Shown here one piece after another: positions 26,980 to 34,793 of a stretch of 64,000 nt of DNA. A program made the translations under genes and the position numbers. The notes beneath the pieces are model-generated. The model searched no databases. It saw only the letters and a program-made list of their open reading frames with translations, and was not told where the DNA came from. Source of the DNA: Corallococcus sp. NCRR (GTDB taxonomy: Bacteria; Myxococcota; Myxococcia; Myxococcales; Myxococcaceae); contig NZ_CP114039.1 in assembly GCF_026965535.1 (NCBI RefSeq), forward strand, positions 5,580,001-5,644,000, written 5' to 3'. The stretch's first letter is position 1; each line of letters starts with the position of its first letter.

Positions 26980-27477
26980 ATGGCTGAAGAGGTAGTGGTG
27001 CTTGATGGCGCCGAGAGAATCGGAATCGCGCAAGGCTCGCGGGTCACGGCGATCCGGTGGGACGTACTCCCCTGGGGGCTGGTGCTCGACCTGGACTCGC
27101 CCCTCAGCGAGACAGCTGACACGGAGCTCCGCAGGGTCTGGCTGTGCTTTCACGACCTGGGGGCGGTGACCTGGCCCTTCCAGGAAGCTCGGGTCCCGAC
27201 GGGATGCTGGATCGTCGTGGAGTTCCCCATGGAAACCACGAGCGCAGGGCTCCTGTCCTATTCGTTCTCCACCGTGCTGCCCGTGGGCGCGACCGGGGAA
27301 CCCGTGCTGAGGGACCGGGACAAGGACGTCGTGGAGATCCAGGCACGGCGCTTTTCTGTGCTGGCCTCGCGAGCGTCGGCGCCTCCGAACGAACAGAGGC
27401 AACTCGACTGGGAGACGCGTACGCAGTTGGCTTCTGATGCGAGCTTCGTGCGCCTCTTGAGAGAGATTGACCCGTAG
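26980..27477 (+). CDS. Protein of unknown function (165 aa)
   Basis: 165 residues, soluble, acidic, rich in beta-strand-like sequence (VVVLDGAERIGIAQGSRVTAIRWDVLPWGLVLDLDSP). No signal peptide or known catalytic motif. ATG 26980 is preceded by GGGAG. The stop codon (27475-27477) is two bases before the target duplication of the insertion sequence, so the element landed just outside the gene and did not truncate it. It is divergent from the PEGA-like membrane gene, and the two may belong together. The size and genomic setting resemble immunity-type orphans in myxobacteria, but this is only an impression. Confidence 0.6.
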   Translation: MAEEVVVLDGAERIGIAQGSRVTAIRWDVLPWGLVLDLDSPLSETADTELRRVWLCFHDLGAVTWPFQEARVPTGCWIVVEFPMETTSAGLLSYSFSTVLPVGATGEPVLRDRDKDVVEIQARRFSVLASRASAPPNEQRQLDWETRTQLASDASFVRLLREIDP

Positions 27478-27482
27478 TCTTA

Positions 27483-28358
27483 CAGCTCCTAACAAATGCC
27501 AGGACACAGGCGTCGTAGGAGCATGATGCAGCAGCCGAGGACGAGAAAGCCGAAGTGGACATCGTCCCTGCGCTCGTCGCGGACGCGAAGGCGGCGCAAC
27601 TGGTTCTTCCAGGCCAGCGTGCGCTCCACGACCCATCGGTAGCGTCCGAGCCTTTCCTTGGACTCAACGCCGGGACGCGCGATGCGGGCGGCAATGCTGC
27701 GTAGACGAAGCCCGCTCCGGTTCTTCCTGGAGGCGTAGGCCTTGTCGGCGTGGAGTTTTCCCGGGCGGAAGCGGCGCTGCCCCGAAGGCATCCGCACCGC
27801 AGGCACGGAGTCGACGAGCGGGAAAAGTTCGTGCGTGTCGTGGACGTTGGCGGCCGTCACGGACTCGGTGAGCGGCAGCCCCTGGGCGTCTACGAGAAGA
27901 TGATGCTTGCTACCCGCCTTCGCTCTATCCGTCGGGCTTGGGCCCGTGAGGGCCCCCTTTTTGACGCCCGGACGGACGAGGAGTCGATAGCGGCGCGGGA
28001 GAAGTCCGCCTTGCCGCGCAGGCCCAGTTCATCCAGCAATCGCGCCTGGAGCTTTTCCCACACGCCAGCCCGGGTCCATTCCTCCAGCCTGCGCCAGGCC
28101 GTCATGCCCGACAGGCCGAACTGCTTGCGAGGCAGCATCTCCCAAGGGATGCCACTTCGGAGCACGAAGACGATGGCTTCCAGCGCCGCGCGGTCATCCG
28201 CCCGAGGACGGCCCAGTTTCTTCTTGGGCCGGGGCGGCGGCAGCAGCGGTGCCACGCGCTGCCAGAAGGCGTCGGGGACGAGTTCGCGGACCATGCCCCT
28301 CAACCTGGGGACGCCCCTTGCGCTCTGCCAGCCCAGTCCTGACTTTCGTTAGGTGCTG
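27483..28358 (-). mobile_element. IS5-family insertion sequence (876 bp), intact ends, TTA target duplication
   Basis: The ends are imperfect inverted repeats of about 23 bp: the left end reads CAGCTCCTAACAAATGCCAG, and the right end, read inward, CAGCACCTAACGAAAGTCAG. Both sides carry TTA (27480-27482 and 28359-28361), the 3-bp target duplication. Inside is a transposase in two overlapping frames, as in the IS427 group of IS5. Removing the element and one TTA rejoins the region between two converging genes (ends 27477 and 28369), which would then be only about 12 bp apart. The complete ends suggest recent insertion. No second copy lies in this window. Confidence 0.93.
27489..28294 (-). CDS. 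IS5-family DDE transposase, expressed by -1 frameshifting
   Basis: First frame from about 28294 (MVRELVPDAFW) to a stop at 27890; second frame ends at 27489. A run of five A and five G (on the minus strand; plus coordinates 27953-27962) lies exactly where the two frames can join. A -1 slip there yields ASKKGALTGPSPTDRAKAG, the canonical IS5 sequence. DDE residues: Asp in AAIDSSSVRA, Asp in LHADKAYASRKNR, and Glu in RWVVERTLAWK. About 267 residues in fused form, normal for the family. The N-terminal part has the insertion-element DUF4096-like HTH (LGRPRADDRAALEAIVFVLRSG). Likely functional. Confidence 0.9.
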
Positions 28359-28368
28359 TTATCCCTGA

Positions 28369-30402
28369 TCACCCCACGCTTGTCTTGCTGAACACCCGCA
28401 GCGATTCCGCGACACTCCAGGCCTGGGCGAAGCAGCCTCGCGGACGGTAGGGCTCCGTCGCGTCGAAGATCTCCGAAATCTGTCCAATCCCCGCGTGCGA
28501 CAAGTGGTCCTCCATTCCAGACAGCAGGGCCCGTGCGGCCTTGATGTCCGGGGACACCTTCAGTGTCGCGTCCACGTAGTGGCCAATCAGCCAGCCCCAC
28601 ACCGTGCCCTGGTGGTAGGCCGCGTCGCGGGCCCGCAGGTCTCCGTCGTACTTCGGTTTGTAGTCCTTGCTCCCCGGCGCCAGGCTTCGCAGGCCCACCG
28701 GTGTCACCAGCTCGCGGCGCACCATCTCCAGCACCTGCGCCCACTTGTCCCGTTTGAGCACCGGATGCTTGAGCGAGATGGCGAAGACCTGGTTCGGCCG
28801 CACGCTCGCGTCCTCTCGGCCGTCCTCTCCGTCCACCACGTCGTAGAGGCACCCGGCCGCTTCGTTCCAGAAGCGCTGGTTGAAGCTGCCCTGTGCCTTC
28901 TCCGCCGCGGCCCGGTACGGTCCTGATTCCAATCCCAGCCGCTCAGCCCAGCCCGCCATCAGCCTGAGCGCGTTGAACCACAGCGCGTTGATCTCCACCG
29001 CCTTGCCCCGGCGCGGCGTCACCACCCAGCCCTCCACCTTCGCGTCCATCCAGGTGAGCTGGTAGCCCTCCTGACCCTGCCTCAGGAGCCCGTCCGCCGG
29101 GTCCACGCCGATGTGGAAGCGCGTGCCCTTCTGGTGGTGCGCCACGATGTCCTGCAACGTCGGGAACAGGTCCCGCAACAGCGCCTCGTCTCCCGTCTCC
29201 TCCAGGTAGCGGTCCACCGCGTGGAAGAACCAGAGCGTTGCGTCCGCCGTGTGGTAGACGCCCTCGTTCTCTCCGTCCGGGAAGTAGTTCGGAATCAGCC
29301 CGTCGCGCACGTAATGCTGGAACGTACGCAGGATGGCCGCCGCCTCGCGGTAGCGCCCCGTGGCCAGCGTCAGCCCGTCCAGGCTGATCATCGTGTCCCG
29401 GCCCCAGTCCGTGAACCACGGGTAGCCCGCGATGACGCTCCTCGCGTCCAGGCCCATCGACCGCGCCCACGCGGCGTCCGCGGGCCTGGGCGGATCGATG
29501 ATGAACTGGTCCGCCGCCAACACCAGACGCGCCGGCACTCCCGTGCGCCCATGCTCCGGGGCGCGCTCCAACAGCCGCTCCTGTCTGCCCAGCTCCCGCT
29601 CGAACACCTCCTTGGGATTGCGCTCCAGCAGGTGCCCCGGCGCCTCCACCGTGAGCCCGAAGGACAGCGTGCCCCCGGGCTTTAGCGTCGCCGTGAAGTG
29701 GCCCGGCGAGTGCTGCACCTCCGTGAAGTCGTAGCCGCGCGCCTTCTCCGTCCGCAGGTGCTGCGGCCTGGACGTCTCCGCCAGGCTCACGTACGGCGTG
29801 GGCCCGTCCGAATACAGCCGCATCCGCTGGGGCGGGCCGTCCTCTCCGTTGCGCAGCTCCACCAGCGGGCCTCGCAGCGTGACGATGGGTGCTCCGATCT
29901 CCTTCAACAGCGGCCCGTCATGCGGGCGCAGCACCGGGTATGGCCGCAGGTGCAGCGTCACCTCCGGACCGGACAGGTGCTCCCACTGAAGGAACACCGT
30001 GTCCTCGCCGTGCACCATCACGCAGCGGCGCCTCAGCCGCGCACGCCCCACCGCGTACTCCCAGACGGGAATCAGCCCCTCCAGGTGGAAGTGCCGCAGG
30101 TGCCTCGCGCCGTCCTCCAGCGTGGTGCCGTCGTCGTGCTCCTCGGACGTGAGCCGGTAGCGCTCTCCGTCCACCAGGGCCGTCTCCTCCAGCCGGGCCA
30201 TCAGCACCGTGCGGCCCAGCTTCTCCAAGGTGGGGATGAACAGGCCGTGGTAGCGGCGCGTGTTGCAGCCCACCACCGTGCCGGAGGCGTAGCCCCCTCT
30301 GCCGTTGGTCAGGAGCCACTCGTGGTGCACGCCGTTGCTGAAGTCGGCGCCGTCCGGGAAGTCGAACGACAGGCGGGGCAGGGCAGGGGCTTGTTCGTTC
30401 AC
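28369..30402 (-). CDS. Glycogen debranching enzyme-like amylo-alpha-1,6-glucosidase
   Basis: 677 residues. An N-terminal beta-rich GDE_N domain (WLLTNGRGGYASGTVVGCNTRRYHGL) and a C-terminal alpha/alpha-barrel glucosidase domain (AGYPWFTDWGRDTMISLDG; WMDAKVEGWVVTPR; KPVEINALW-like region KAVEINALWFNAL; HQGTVWGWLIG). It should remove alpha-1,6 branches of glycogen, a storage polymer that myxobacteria accumulate before sporulation. I chose GTG 30402 (VNEQAPALP) with GGAG eight bases upstream; an extension to 30477 is possible. The insertion sequence sits 10 bp beyond its stop. Confidence 0.9.
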   Translation of the reverse strand: MNEQAPALPRLSFDFPDGADFSNGVHHEWLLTNGRGGYASGTVVGCNTRRYHGLFIPTLEKLGRTVLMARLEETALVDGERYRLTSEEHDDGTTLEDGARHLRHFHLEGLIPVWEYAVGRARLRRRCVMVHGEDTVFLQWEHLSGPEVTLHLRPYPVLRPHDGPLLKEIGAPIVTLRGPLVELRNGEDGPPQRMRLYSDGPTPYVSLAETSRPQHLRTEKARGYDFTEVQHSPGHFTATLKPGGTLSFGLTVEAPGHLLERNPKEVFERELGRQERLLERAPEHGRTGVPARLVLAADQFIIDPPRPADAAWARSMGLDARSVIAGYPWFTDWGRDTMISLDGLTLATGRYREAAAILRTFQHYVRDGLIPNYFPDGENEGVYHTADATLWFFHAVDRYLEETGDEALLRDLFPTLQDIVAHHQKGTRFHIGVDPADGLLRQGQEGYQLTWMDAKVEGWVVTPRRGKAVEINALWFNALRLMAGWAERLGLESGPYRAAAEKAQGSFNQRFWNEAAGCLYDVVDGEDGREDASVRPNQVFAISLKHPVLKRDKWAQVLEMVRRELVTPVGLRSLAPGSKDYKPKYDGDLRARDAAYHQGTVWGWLIGHYVDATLKVSPDIKAARALLSGMEDHLSHAGIGQISEIFDATEPYRPRGCFAQAWSVAESLRVFSKTSVG

Positions 30403-30662
30403 GCCTTCGGCTCCTCGTCGCCCGTCCCCCTGGGCGGAGACGCGCGGGAAGGGTAGGAAGTGAGGTTGCTCATGCATCCTCGCGCCACACAGCGCATCCC
30501 CAGGCCCCCGGACTCGAGGGGAGGACAGCCGGGCAGCCAGGCCCTCGACGCCCGCGCGAGCGCGCCGGAATCCCTTCACGCGAAACCCTTGCGACCGTCC
30601 CCAGGGAACCGCACCTCACCCAGAGCCTTCGGGCGCGCCCCGTTTTCCCGAGGAGACACGCC

Positions 30663-32219
30663 GTGGCCATCGTGAAGTCATCGGGCATCAGCGGCCGGCA
30701 GCACAACCTGGCCGAACAGGTCTTCTCCCGCGCCGCGGGCGCGCCGCTCGTGACGGGCAACGACGTGCGTCTCCTTCGAGACGCTCGCGAGAACTACCCC
30801 GCGTGGCTGCGCGCCATCCAGCAGGCCGAGCGCTCCATCCTCTTCGAGAACTACATCATCGAAGACGATGACGTGGGCCGTGCCTTCGCGGACGCGCTGG
30901 CCGCCCGGGCCCGTGACGGCGTGCAGGTCCGCGTCCTCTATGACTGGCTGGGCTGCCAGGGCCCCGCGTCCCGCCGCTACTGGCGCTCCCTGCGCGAGGC
31001 GGGCGTGGAGGTGCGCTCGTTCAATCCCTTCCAGTTCGACCGGCCCCTGGCGTGGCTGGGCCGCAACCACCGCAAGACGCTCACCGTGGACGGCGAGGTG
31101 GGCTTCGTCTCCGGCCTGTGCGTGAGCCACAAGTGGGTGGGCGACGAACAGAAGGGCGTGGCCCCGTGGCGTGACACCGGCCTGGAGATTCGCGGCCCCG
31201 CGGTGGCGGACCTGGTGCGCGCCTTCGCCCAGGGCTGGAGCACCGTGGGCCCTCCTCTGGATGAAGAGGGCTGCCTGTCCGCCCGCGCCTCCCTGCCCAG
31301 GGGCGACGTGTCCCTGCGCGTGGTGGCCGGCGTGCCCTGGAGCGCGGGCCTCTTCCGCGTGGACCAGCTCATCGCGTCGCTCGCGCGCAAGCGGCTGTGG
31401 CTCACCGACGCGTACTTCGTGGGCACCGCCACCTATGTACAGGCGCTCCGGGCCGCGTCGCGCGACGGCGTGGACGTGCGGCTGCTCGTGCCCGGCAGCA
31501 GCGACATCCCCGCGCTGCGCCCGCTCACCCAGGCCGGCTACCGCCCGCTCCTGGAGGCCGGCATCCGCGTCTATGAATGGAATGGCACCATGCTCCACGC
31601 CAAGACGGCGGTGGCGGATGGCACCTGGGCGCGCGTCGGTTCGTCCAACCTCAACCCCGCCAGCTGGCTGGGCAACTCCGAAATCGACGTCGCCGTGGAG
31701 GACGCCCCCTTCGCCCGGTGCATGGAGGACATGTACCTCCAGGACCTGGAGCACGCGACGGAGGTGGTGCTCAGCGGACGGGACCGCCGCATGAGCGCCG
31801 CGCCCGCGCTGCCTCGCGCGCAGCGGAGACCTCGCGGCCGGCGGGGCAGCATGAGCCGCGCGGCCGCGGGCGCCGTGCGCCTGGGCAACACCGTGGGCGC
31901 CGCCGTCACCAACCACCGCGAGTTGGGCCGCACCGAATCCAAGGTCGTCTTCGGCGCGGGCGTGGTGCCGCTGGCCCTGGCCGGCGTCGCGCTCTACTGG
32001 CCCCACGTCGTGGCCGTGCCCGCGGCGCTCGTGGGCGCGTGGGCCGGCATCGCGCTGTGGAGCCGGGCCCTGCGCCTGCGCCGCCAGGAGGCCCAGGGCA
32101 CCGAACAGCAGCCGCTGCCGGAGCAGGAGGTGCCGCCGCGCGACGTCATCGAGGAGCCGCGCGCGCTGGCGGAGGCGAACGCCTCCCACGCCCCGGAGGC
32201 CGGGCCCCACCAGCCTTGA
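30663..32219 (+). CDS. Phospholipase D/cardiolipin synthase-like protein
   Basis: 518 residues with two PLD catalytic HKD motifs: His136-x-Lys138 (NHRKTLTVD) and His312-x-Lys314 (LHAKTAVAD), each followed by the expected SN-rich segment (VGSSNLNPASW). Probably makes or remodels phospholipids such as cardiolipin. Unlike classical cardiolipin synthases, the membrane helices are at the C-terminal end (about 440-480), followed by an acidic tail, and there is none at the N-terminus. GTG start at 30663 after GAGGAGACACGCC. Single-gene transcript. Confidence 0.88.
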   Translation: MAIVKSSGISGRQHNLAEQVFSRAAGAPLVTGNDVRLLRDARENYPAWLRAIQQAERSILFENYIIEDDDVGRAFADALAARARDGVQVRVLYDWLGCQGPASRRYWRSLREAGVEVRSFNPFQFDRPLAWLGRNHRKTLTVDGEVGFVSGLCVSHKWVGDEQKGVAPWRDTGLEIRGPAVADLVRAFAQGWSTVGPPLDEEGCLSARASLPRGDVSLRVVAGVPWSAGLFRVDQLIASLARKRLWLTDAYFVGTATYVQALRAASRDGVDVRLLVPGSSDIPALRPLTQAGYRPLLEAGIRVYEWNGTMLHAKTAVADGTWARVGSSNLNPASWLGNSEIDVAVEDAPFARCMEDMYLQDLEHATEVVLSGRDRRMSAAPALPRAQRRPRGRRGSMSRAAAGAVRLGNTVGAAVTNHRELGRTESKVVFGAGVVPLALAGVALYWPHVVAVPAALVGAWAGIALWSRALRLRRQEAQGTEQQPLPEQEVPPRDVIEEPRALAEANASHAPEAGPHQP

Positions 32220-32271
32220 AGTGAAGGGAAGGGCAGGGCCCGGAAACAGCAAGGGCCCACGGGCCGGCAGC

Positions 32272-32291
32272 GGGAGGAAGCCTGGCTTCCC
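32272..32291 (+). terminator. Possible hairpin terminator after the PLD gene
   Basis: GGGAGGAAG-CC-TGG-CTTCCC, a short self-complementary hairpin 53 bp after the stop. No T-run; weak candidate. Confidence 0.3.
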
Positions 32292-32358
32292 ACTTCGCTG
32301 ATCCGGCCCGAAGGCCCTGTGCTTCCTACAGCGTTTCAGACTTCGCTGGCGCTTGGGC

Positions 32359-32550
32359 TCAAGCCTGCTTCGCGACGCCCGCGGGCTCCGCCGCCTTGCC
32401 GCTCAAGAGCGAGCTGCCGCCGTACAGGGCCAGGCCCACCATGCCCAGCACGCCGGCTTCGATGCCGTTGCCCAGCGATGCCCCCATCAGCCCCACGATG
32501 CTGGTTCCGAGCATGAAGACCACCCCCACCGCCCCTGCCACCTTGCCCAT
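32359..32550 (-). CDS. Small two-helix membrane protein (63 aa)
   Basis: 63 residues, Gly/Ala/Val-rich, with two predicted membrane helices (about 6-24 and 31-50) and a short hydrophilic tail. ATG 32550 follows GGGGGACAGCGG, a good ribosome binding site. No family recognised; helix-packing glycines (GxxxG) suggest oligomerisation. Transcribed away from exoA. Confidence 0.55.
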   Translation of the reverse strand: MGKVAGAVGVVFMLGTSIVGLMGASLGNGIEAGVLGMVGLALYGGSSLLSGKAAEPAGVAKQA

Positions 32551-32957
32551 CCGCTGTCCCCCTCTGGACTGAATTGGACCCCTGAACCACTACCGCTGTT
32601 CGACACCCAGACCCTTATCAAGACGCGTGCCAGGGCTTTGGCACGGGGGGCCCGGGGGGAGCCCGCAAGTGCGTGGAAGGTACGGGGCTCACGTTGGGCA
32701 ATCCTCTTCCACCCCGTGGAAGCGATCGGCAGAAAGCACAGGGGCGAACACCGGGGTAGGACCGGAATTTTTCCCGGATGCGCCCAGGTGCGCCTGATGT
32801 GGCACGCCGTAACCCACTGCATTCCAAGGGTTTTCCCTCCCCCCGACCGCTGGCACACGCGCTGCTAAGAGCCTCCGCCAGAAGCGAGCCACCCGGCCCT
32901 TCAGGGCGTGTGAACGGTGGCTCGCGCGGAACATCAGTGAACGAAGGAGAGCGGAAG
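32551..32957 (+). promoter_or_regulatory. Upstream control region of the exo operon (about 400 bp)
   Basis: Non-coding divergent region between the small membrane protein and exoA. It holds the sigma-54 candidate at 32851. A palindrome-like AT-containing element, CCGGAATTTTTCCCGG (32762-32777), lies about 75-90 bp upstream of that promoter, a typical distance for an activator site. I see no other gene in it. Confidence 0.5.
32851..32866 (+). promoter_or_regulatory. Sigma-54 (-24/-12) promoter for exoA-I
   Basis: TGGCAC-ACGCG-CTGCT: GG and GC separated by exactly 10 bases, matching the consensus TGGCAC-N5-TTGCW with one mismatch. It is 92 bp upstream of the exoA start, leaving an untranslated leader of about 80 bases. 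Requires an enhancer-binding protein of the NtrC type. Confidence 0.72.
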
Positions 32958-33527
32958 ATGGGAATGCGGCGCACGGGGTTCTGGACGGTGATGGGGATGC
33001 TCCTCCTGTCGGGTTGTGCTCACCAGCAGACGCTGAAGGTCGACAACGCGGAGCAGCCCTACCGCATCGGCCGCGAGGACGTGCTCGACGTGAGCGTGTG
33101 GCGCGATCAGGAGCTGTCGCGCACGGTGCCGGTGCGTCCCGACGGCTTCATCTCCATTCCGATGGTGGGTGAGATTCAAGCCGCGGGCATGACGCCCACG
33201 GAGCTGGCGGAGGCGCTCAAGTCGGGCCTGTCTCCGTATGTGCAGGAGCCGCGCGTGACGGTCATCGTCCGCGAGGTCAACAGCAGCCGCGTGTTCGTCA
33301 CGGGCGAAGTGGCCCACCCGGGCGCCTACCCGCTGCGCGGCCGCGTGTCCCTGCTGCAGGCCATCGCGCTGGCCGGCGGCTTCACGGACTTCGCCAACTC
33401 CGACGGCATCGTGGTCATCCGCACGGACGGCAAGGGCGGGCAGATTCCGGTGCGCTACAGCGACCTGGTCTCCCCCGACGGTCAGAGCGTCATCCTGCGG
33501 CCGGGTGACACCGTCGTCGTCCCGTGA
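32958..33527 (+). CDS. exoA: Polysaccharide export outer-membrane lipoprotein (Wza/OPX type), ExoA homolog
   Basis: 189 residues. A lipoprotein signal peptide ends in LLLSGC (Cys about 20), followed by the poly_export domain (YRIGREDVLDVSVWRDQELS, VRPDGFISIPMVGEIQAAG) and a SLBB-type segment (VFVTGEVAHPGAYPL). Wza-type proteins form the channel for exporting the polymer. It is shorter than E. coli Wza and lacks its outer-membrane helix domain, so the outer-membrane pore is presumably supplied by the ExoB barrel. ATG 32958 with AAGGAGA upstream. First gene of a nine-gene block whose order matches M. xanthus exoA-I (spore coat). Confidence 0.9.
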   Translation: MGMRRTGFWTVMGMLLLSGCAHQQTLKVDNAEQPYRIGREDVLDVSVWRDQELSRTVPVRPDGFISIPMVGEIQAAGMTPTELAEALKSGLSPYVQEPRVTVIVREVNSSRVFVTGEVAHPGAYPLRGRVSLLQAIALAGGFTDFANSDGIVVIRTDGKGGQIPVRYSDLVSPDGQSVILRPGDTVVVP

Positions 33528-33607
33528 AGCGGGACGGGCGAGCGGACTTCAAAGAAAGACATCGGGAAGCAACGAACGTGGGCGTGGGTCAGGACGGGAG
33601 GGCGGCG

Positions 33608-34756
33608 GTGAGGGGCAACTGGAAGCGGGCAGTGATTGCAGGCTGTCTCATCGCCGCGCCGGCCGCGCAGGCGGCCACCATCCTGGAGCCTCGGCTCCGC
33701 CTCACGGCGGAGGAGCGCTTCGACAACGACATCCGGCTGGGCGGCCCTGGCACCAACGGGCAGTTCATGACGAAGCTGTCGCCGCGGGTCGGCCTGGACG
33801 TGAAGAACGAGCAGCTGACGCTCGAGTCCTTCTACGCCACGGACGTCCTCGCGCGGCACGGCTCCGGGACGACGACGGTGGACCACCGCGCGGGCGTGGG
33901 CTTCCGGGACGTGCTGTCCCGGCGGCTGCGGCTGGACGCCAGCGCGCGGGTCTTCCGCGTCACCGACCCCACGTCGCTGCCGCGTGACGGCCTGGCGCGC
34001 TCCACGGCGCCCACCTTCTATGCGCAGACGAAGGTGGGGCTCACCGGGCGCGTCACGGAGCGGATGGACGTGCGCGGCAACTACATGTTCGAGGCGACGC
34101 GCATCATCGAGCCGGGGCGGGTGGCGGGCTATGCGCACACCCCGTCCGTGGAGCTGTGGTACCGCACCACGCGCCGGCTGTCCCTGGGCGCCGAGTACCG
34201 CTACCAGGGCTTCCTGTACGACCAGGACTACAGCCAGGCGCACGGCGCTTCCGCGGCCCTGCGCTACCGGCTGACGCGGCCCACCACGCTCACCCTCCGG
34301 GGCGGGCCGGTGCGCTACCAGCCTTCGGACGCGACGCGCGGCGGGTGGCTGCCCCGCGTGGCGGTGGAGCTGGTGCGCGAGGGCGAGCGCAGCGACTTCG
34401 GCTTCGCCATGGGCCACGACCTGGTGGGCGCGAGCGGTTTTTCCGGCGCGGTGTGGGCGGACTACGCGTCGGTGATGGGGGCGCATCGTTTCACGCAGAA
34501 GCTGTCGGCCTTCGCGGCGGCCAGCTTCTTCCGGAACGGCACGGCGCCCGGTGAGAACTACACGGAGTGGCGGAACACCACGAACGTGTCGCAGGGCTAT
34601 GCGGTGGGTGGAGGCGTCGAGTACCGGCTGAGCCGGAAGCTGGCGCTGCAGGGCGCGTTCGACCGCATCGCGCAGGTGGGTGCGGCGGATGTCGCCGTGG
34701 CGGGGGACCTGACACGCAACGTGTTCGCCCTCCGTCTGGTCATGACAGCTTGGTAG
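33608..34756 (+). CDS. exoB: Outer-membrane beta-barrel protein, ExoB homolog
   Basis: 382 residues: signal peptide (1-22, ending AAQA), then alternating amphipathic strands throughout (for example LEPRLRLTAEERFDNDIRLG, LSLGAEYRYQGFLY) and a C-terminal aromatic residue (MTAW), all typical of outer-membrane barrels. In the exo locus ExoB is thought to complete the export pore with the short Wza protein. I chose GTG 33608, with GGGAGGG five bases upstream and a good signal peptide, rather than the GTG at 33524 that overlaps the exoA stop. Confidence 0.85.
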   Translation: MRGNWKRAVIAGCLIAAPAAQAATILEPRLRLTAEERFDNDIRLGGPGTNGQFMTKLSPRVGLDVKNEQLTLESFYATDVLARHGSGTTTVDHRAGVGFRDVLSRRLRLDASARVFRVTDPTSLPRDGLARSTAPTFYAQTKVGLTGRVTERMDVRGNYMFEATRIIEPGRVAGYAHTPSVELWYRTTRRLSLGAEYRYQGFLYDQDYSQAHGASAALRYRLTRPTTLTLRGGPVRYQPSDATRGGWLPRVAVELVREGERSDFGFAMGHDLVGASGFSGAVWADYASVMGAHRFTQKLSAFAAASFFRNGTAPGENYTEWRNTTNVSQGYAVGGGVEYRLSRKLALQGAFDRIAQVGAADVAVAGDLTRNVFALRLVMTAW

Positions 34757-34793
34757 GCAACCTTTGAGAGCTACGAGGATGGAGGAGCGGATC

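Noticed and set aside
28369-28371. Insertion sequence truncating the debranching enzyme
   Set aside because: The target duplication lies 8 bp outside its stop codon and the C-terminus reads through normally, so the gene is intact.
32799-32823. Second -24/-12 promoter at TGGCACGCCG before exoA
   Set aside because: TGGCAC is present but the next GC at the required 10-base spacing is not TTGC-like; only the site at 32851 fits.
33524-33607. Longer exoB starting at the GTG that overlaps the exoA stop
   Set aside because: It would put 28 hydrophilic residues before a clear signal peptide; the GTG at 33608 has a proper ribosome binding site.
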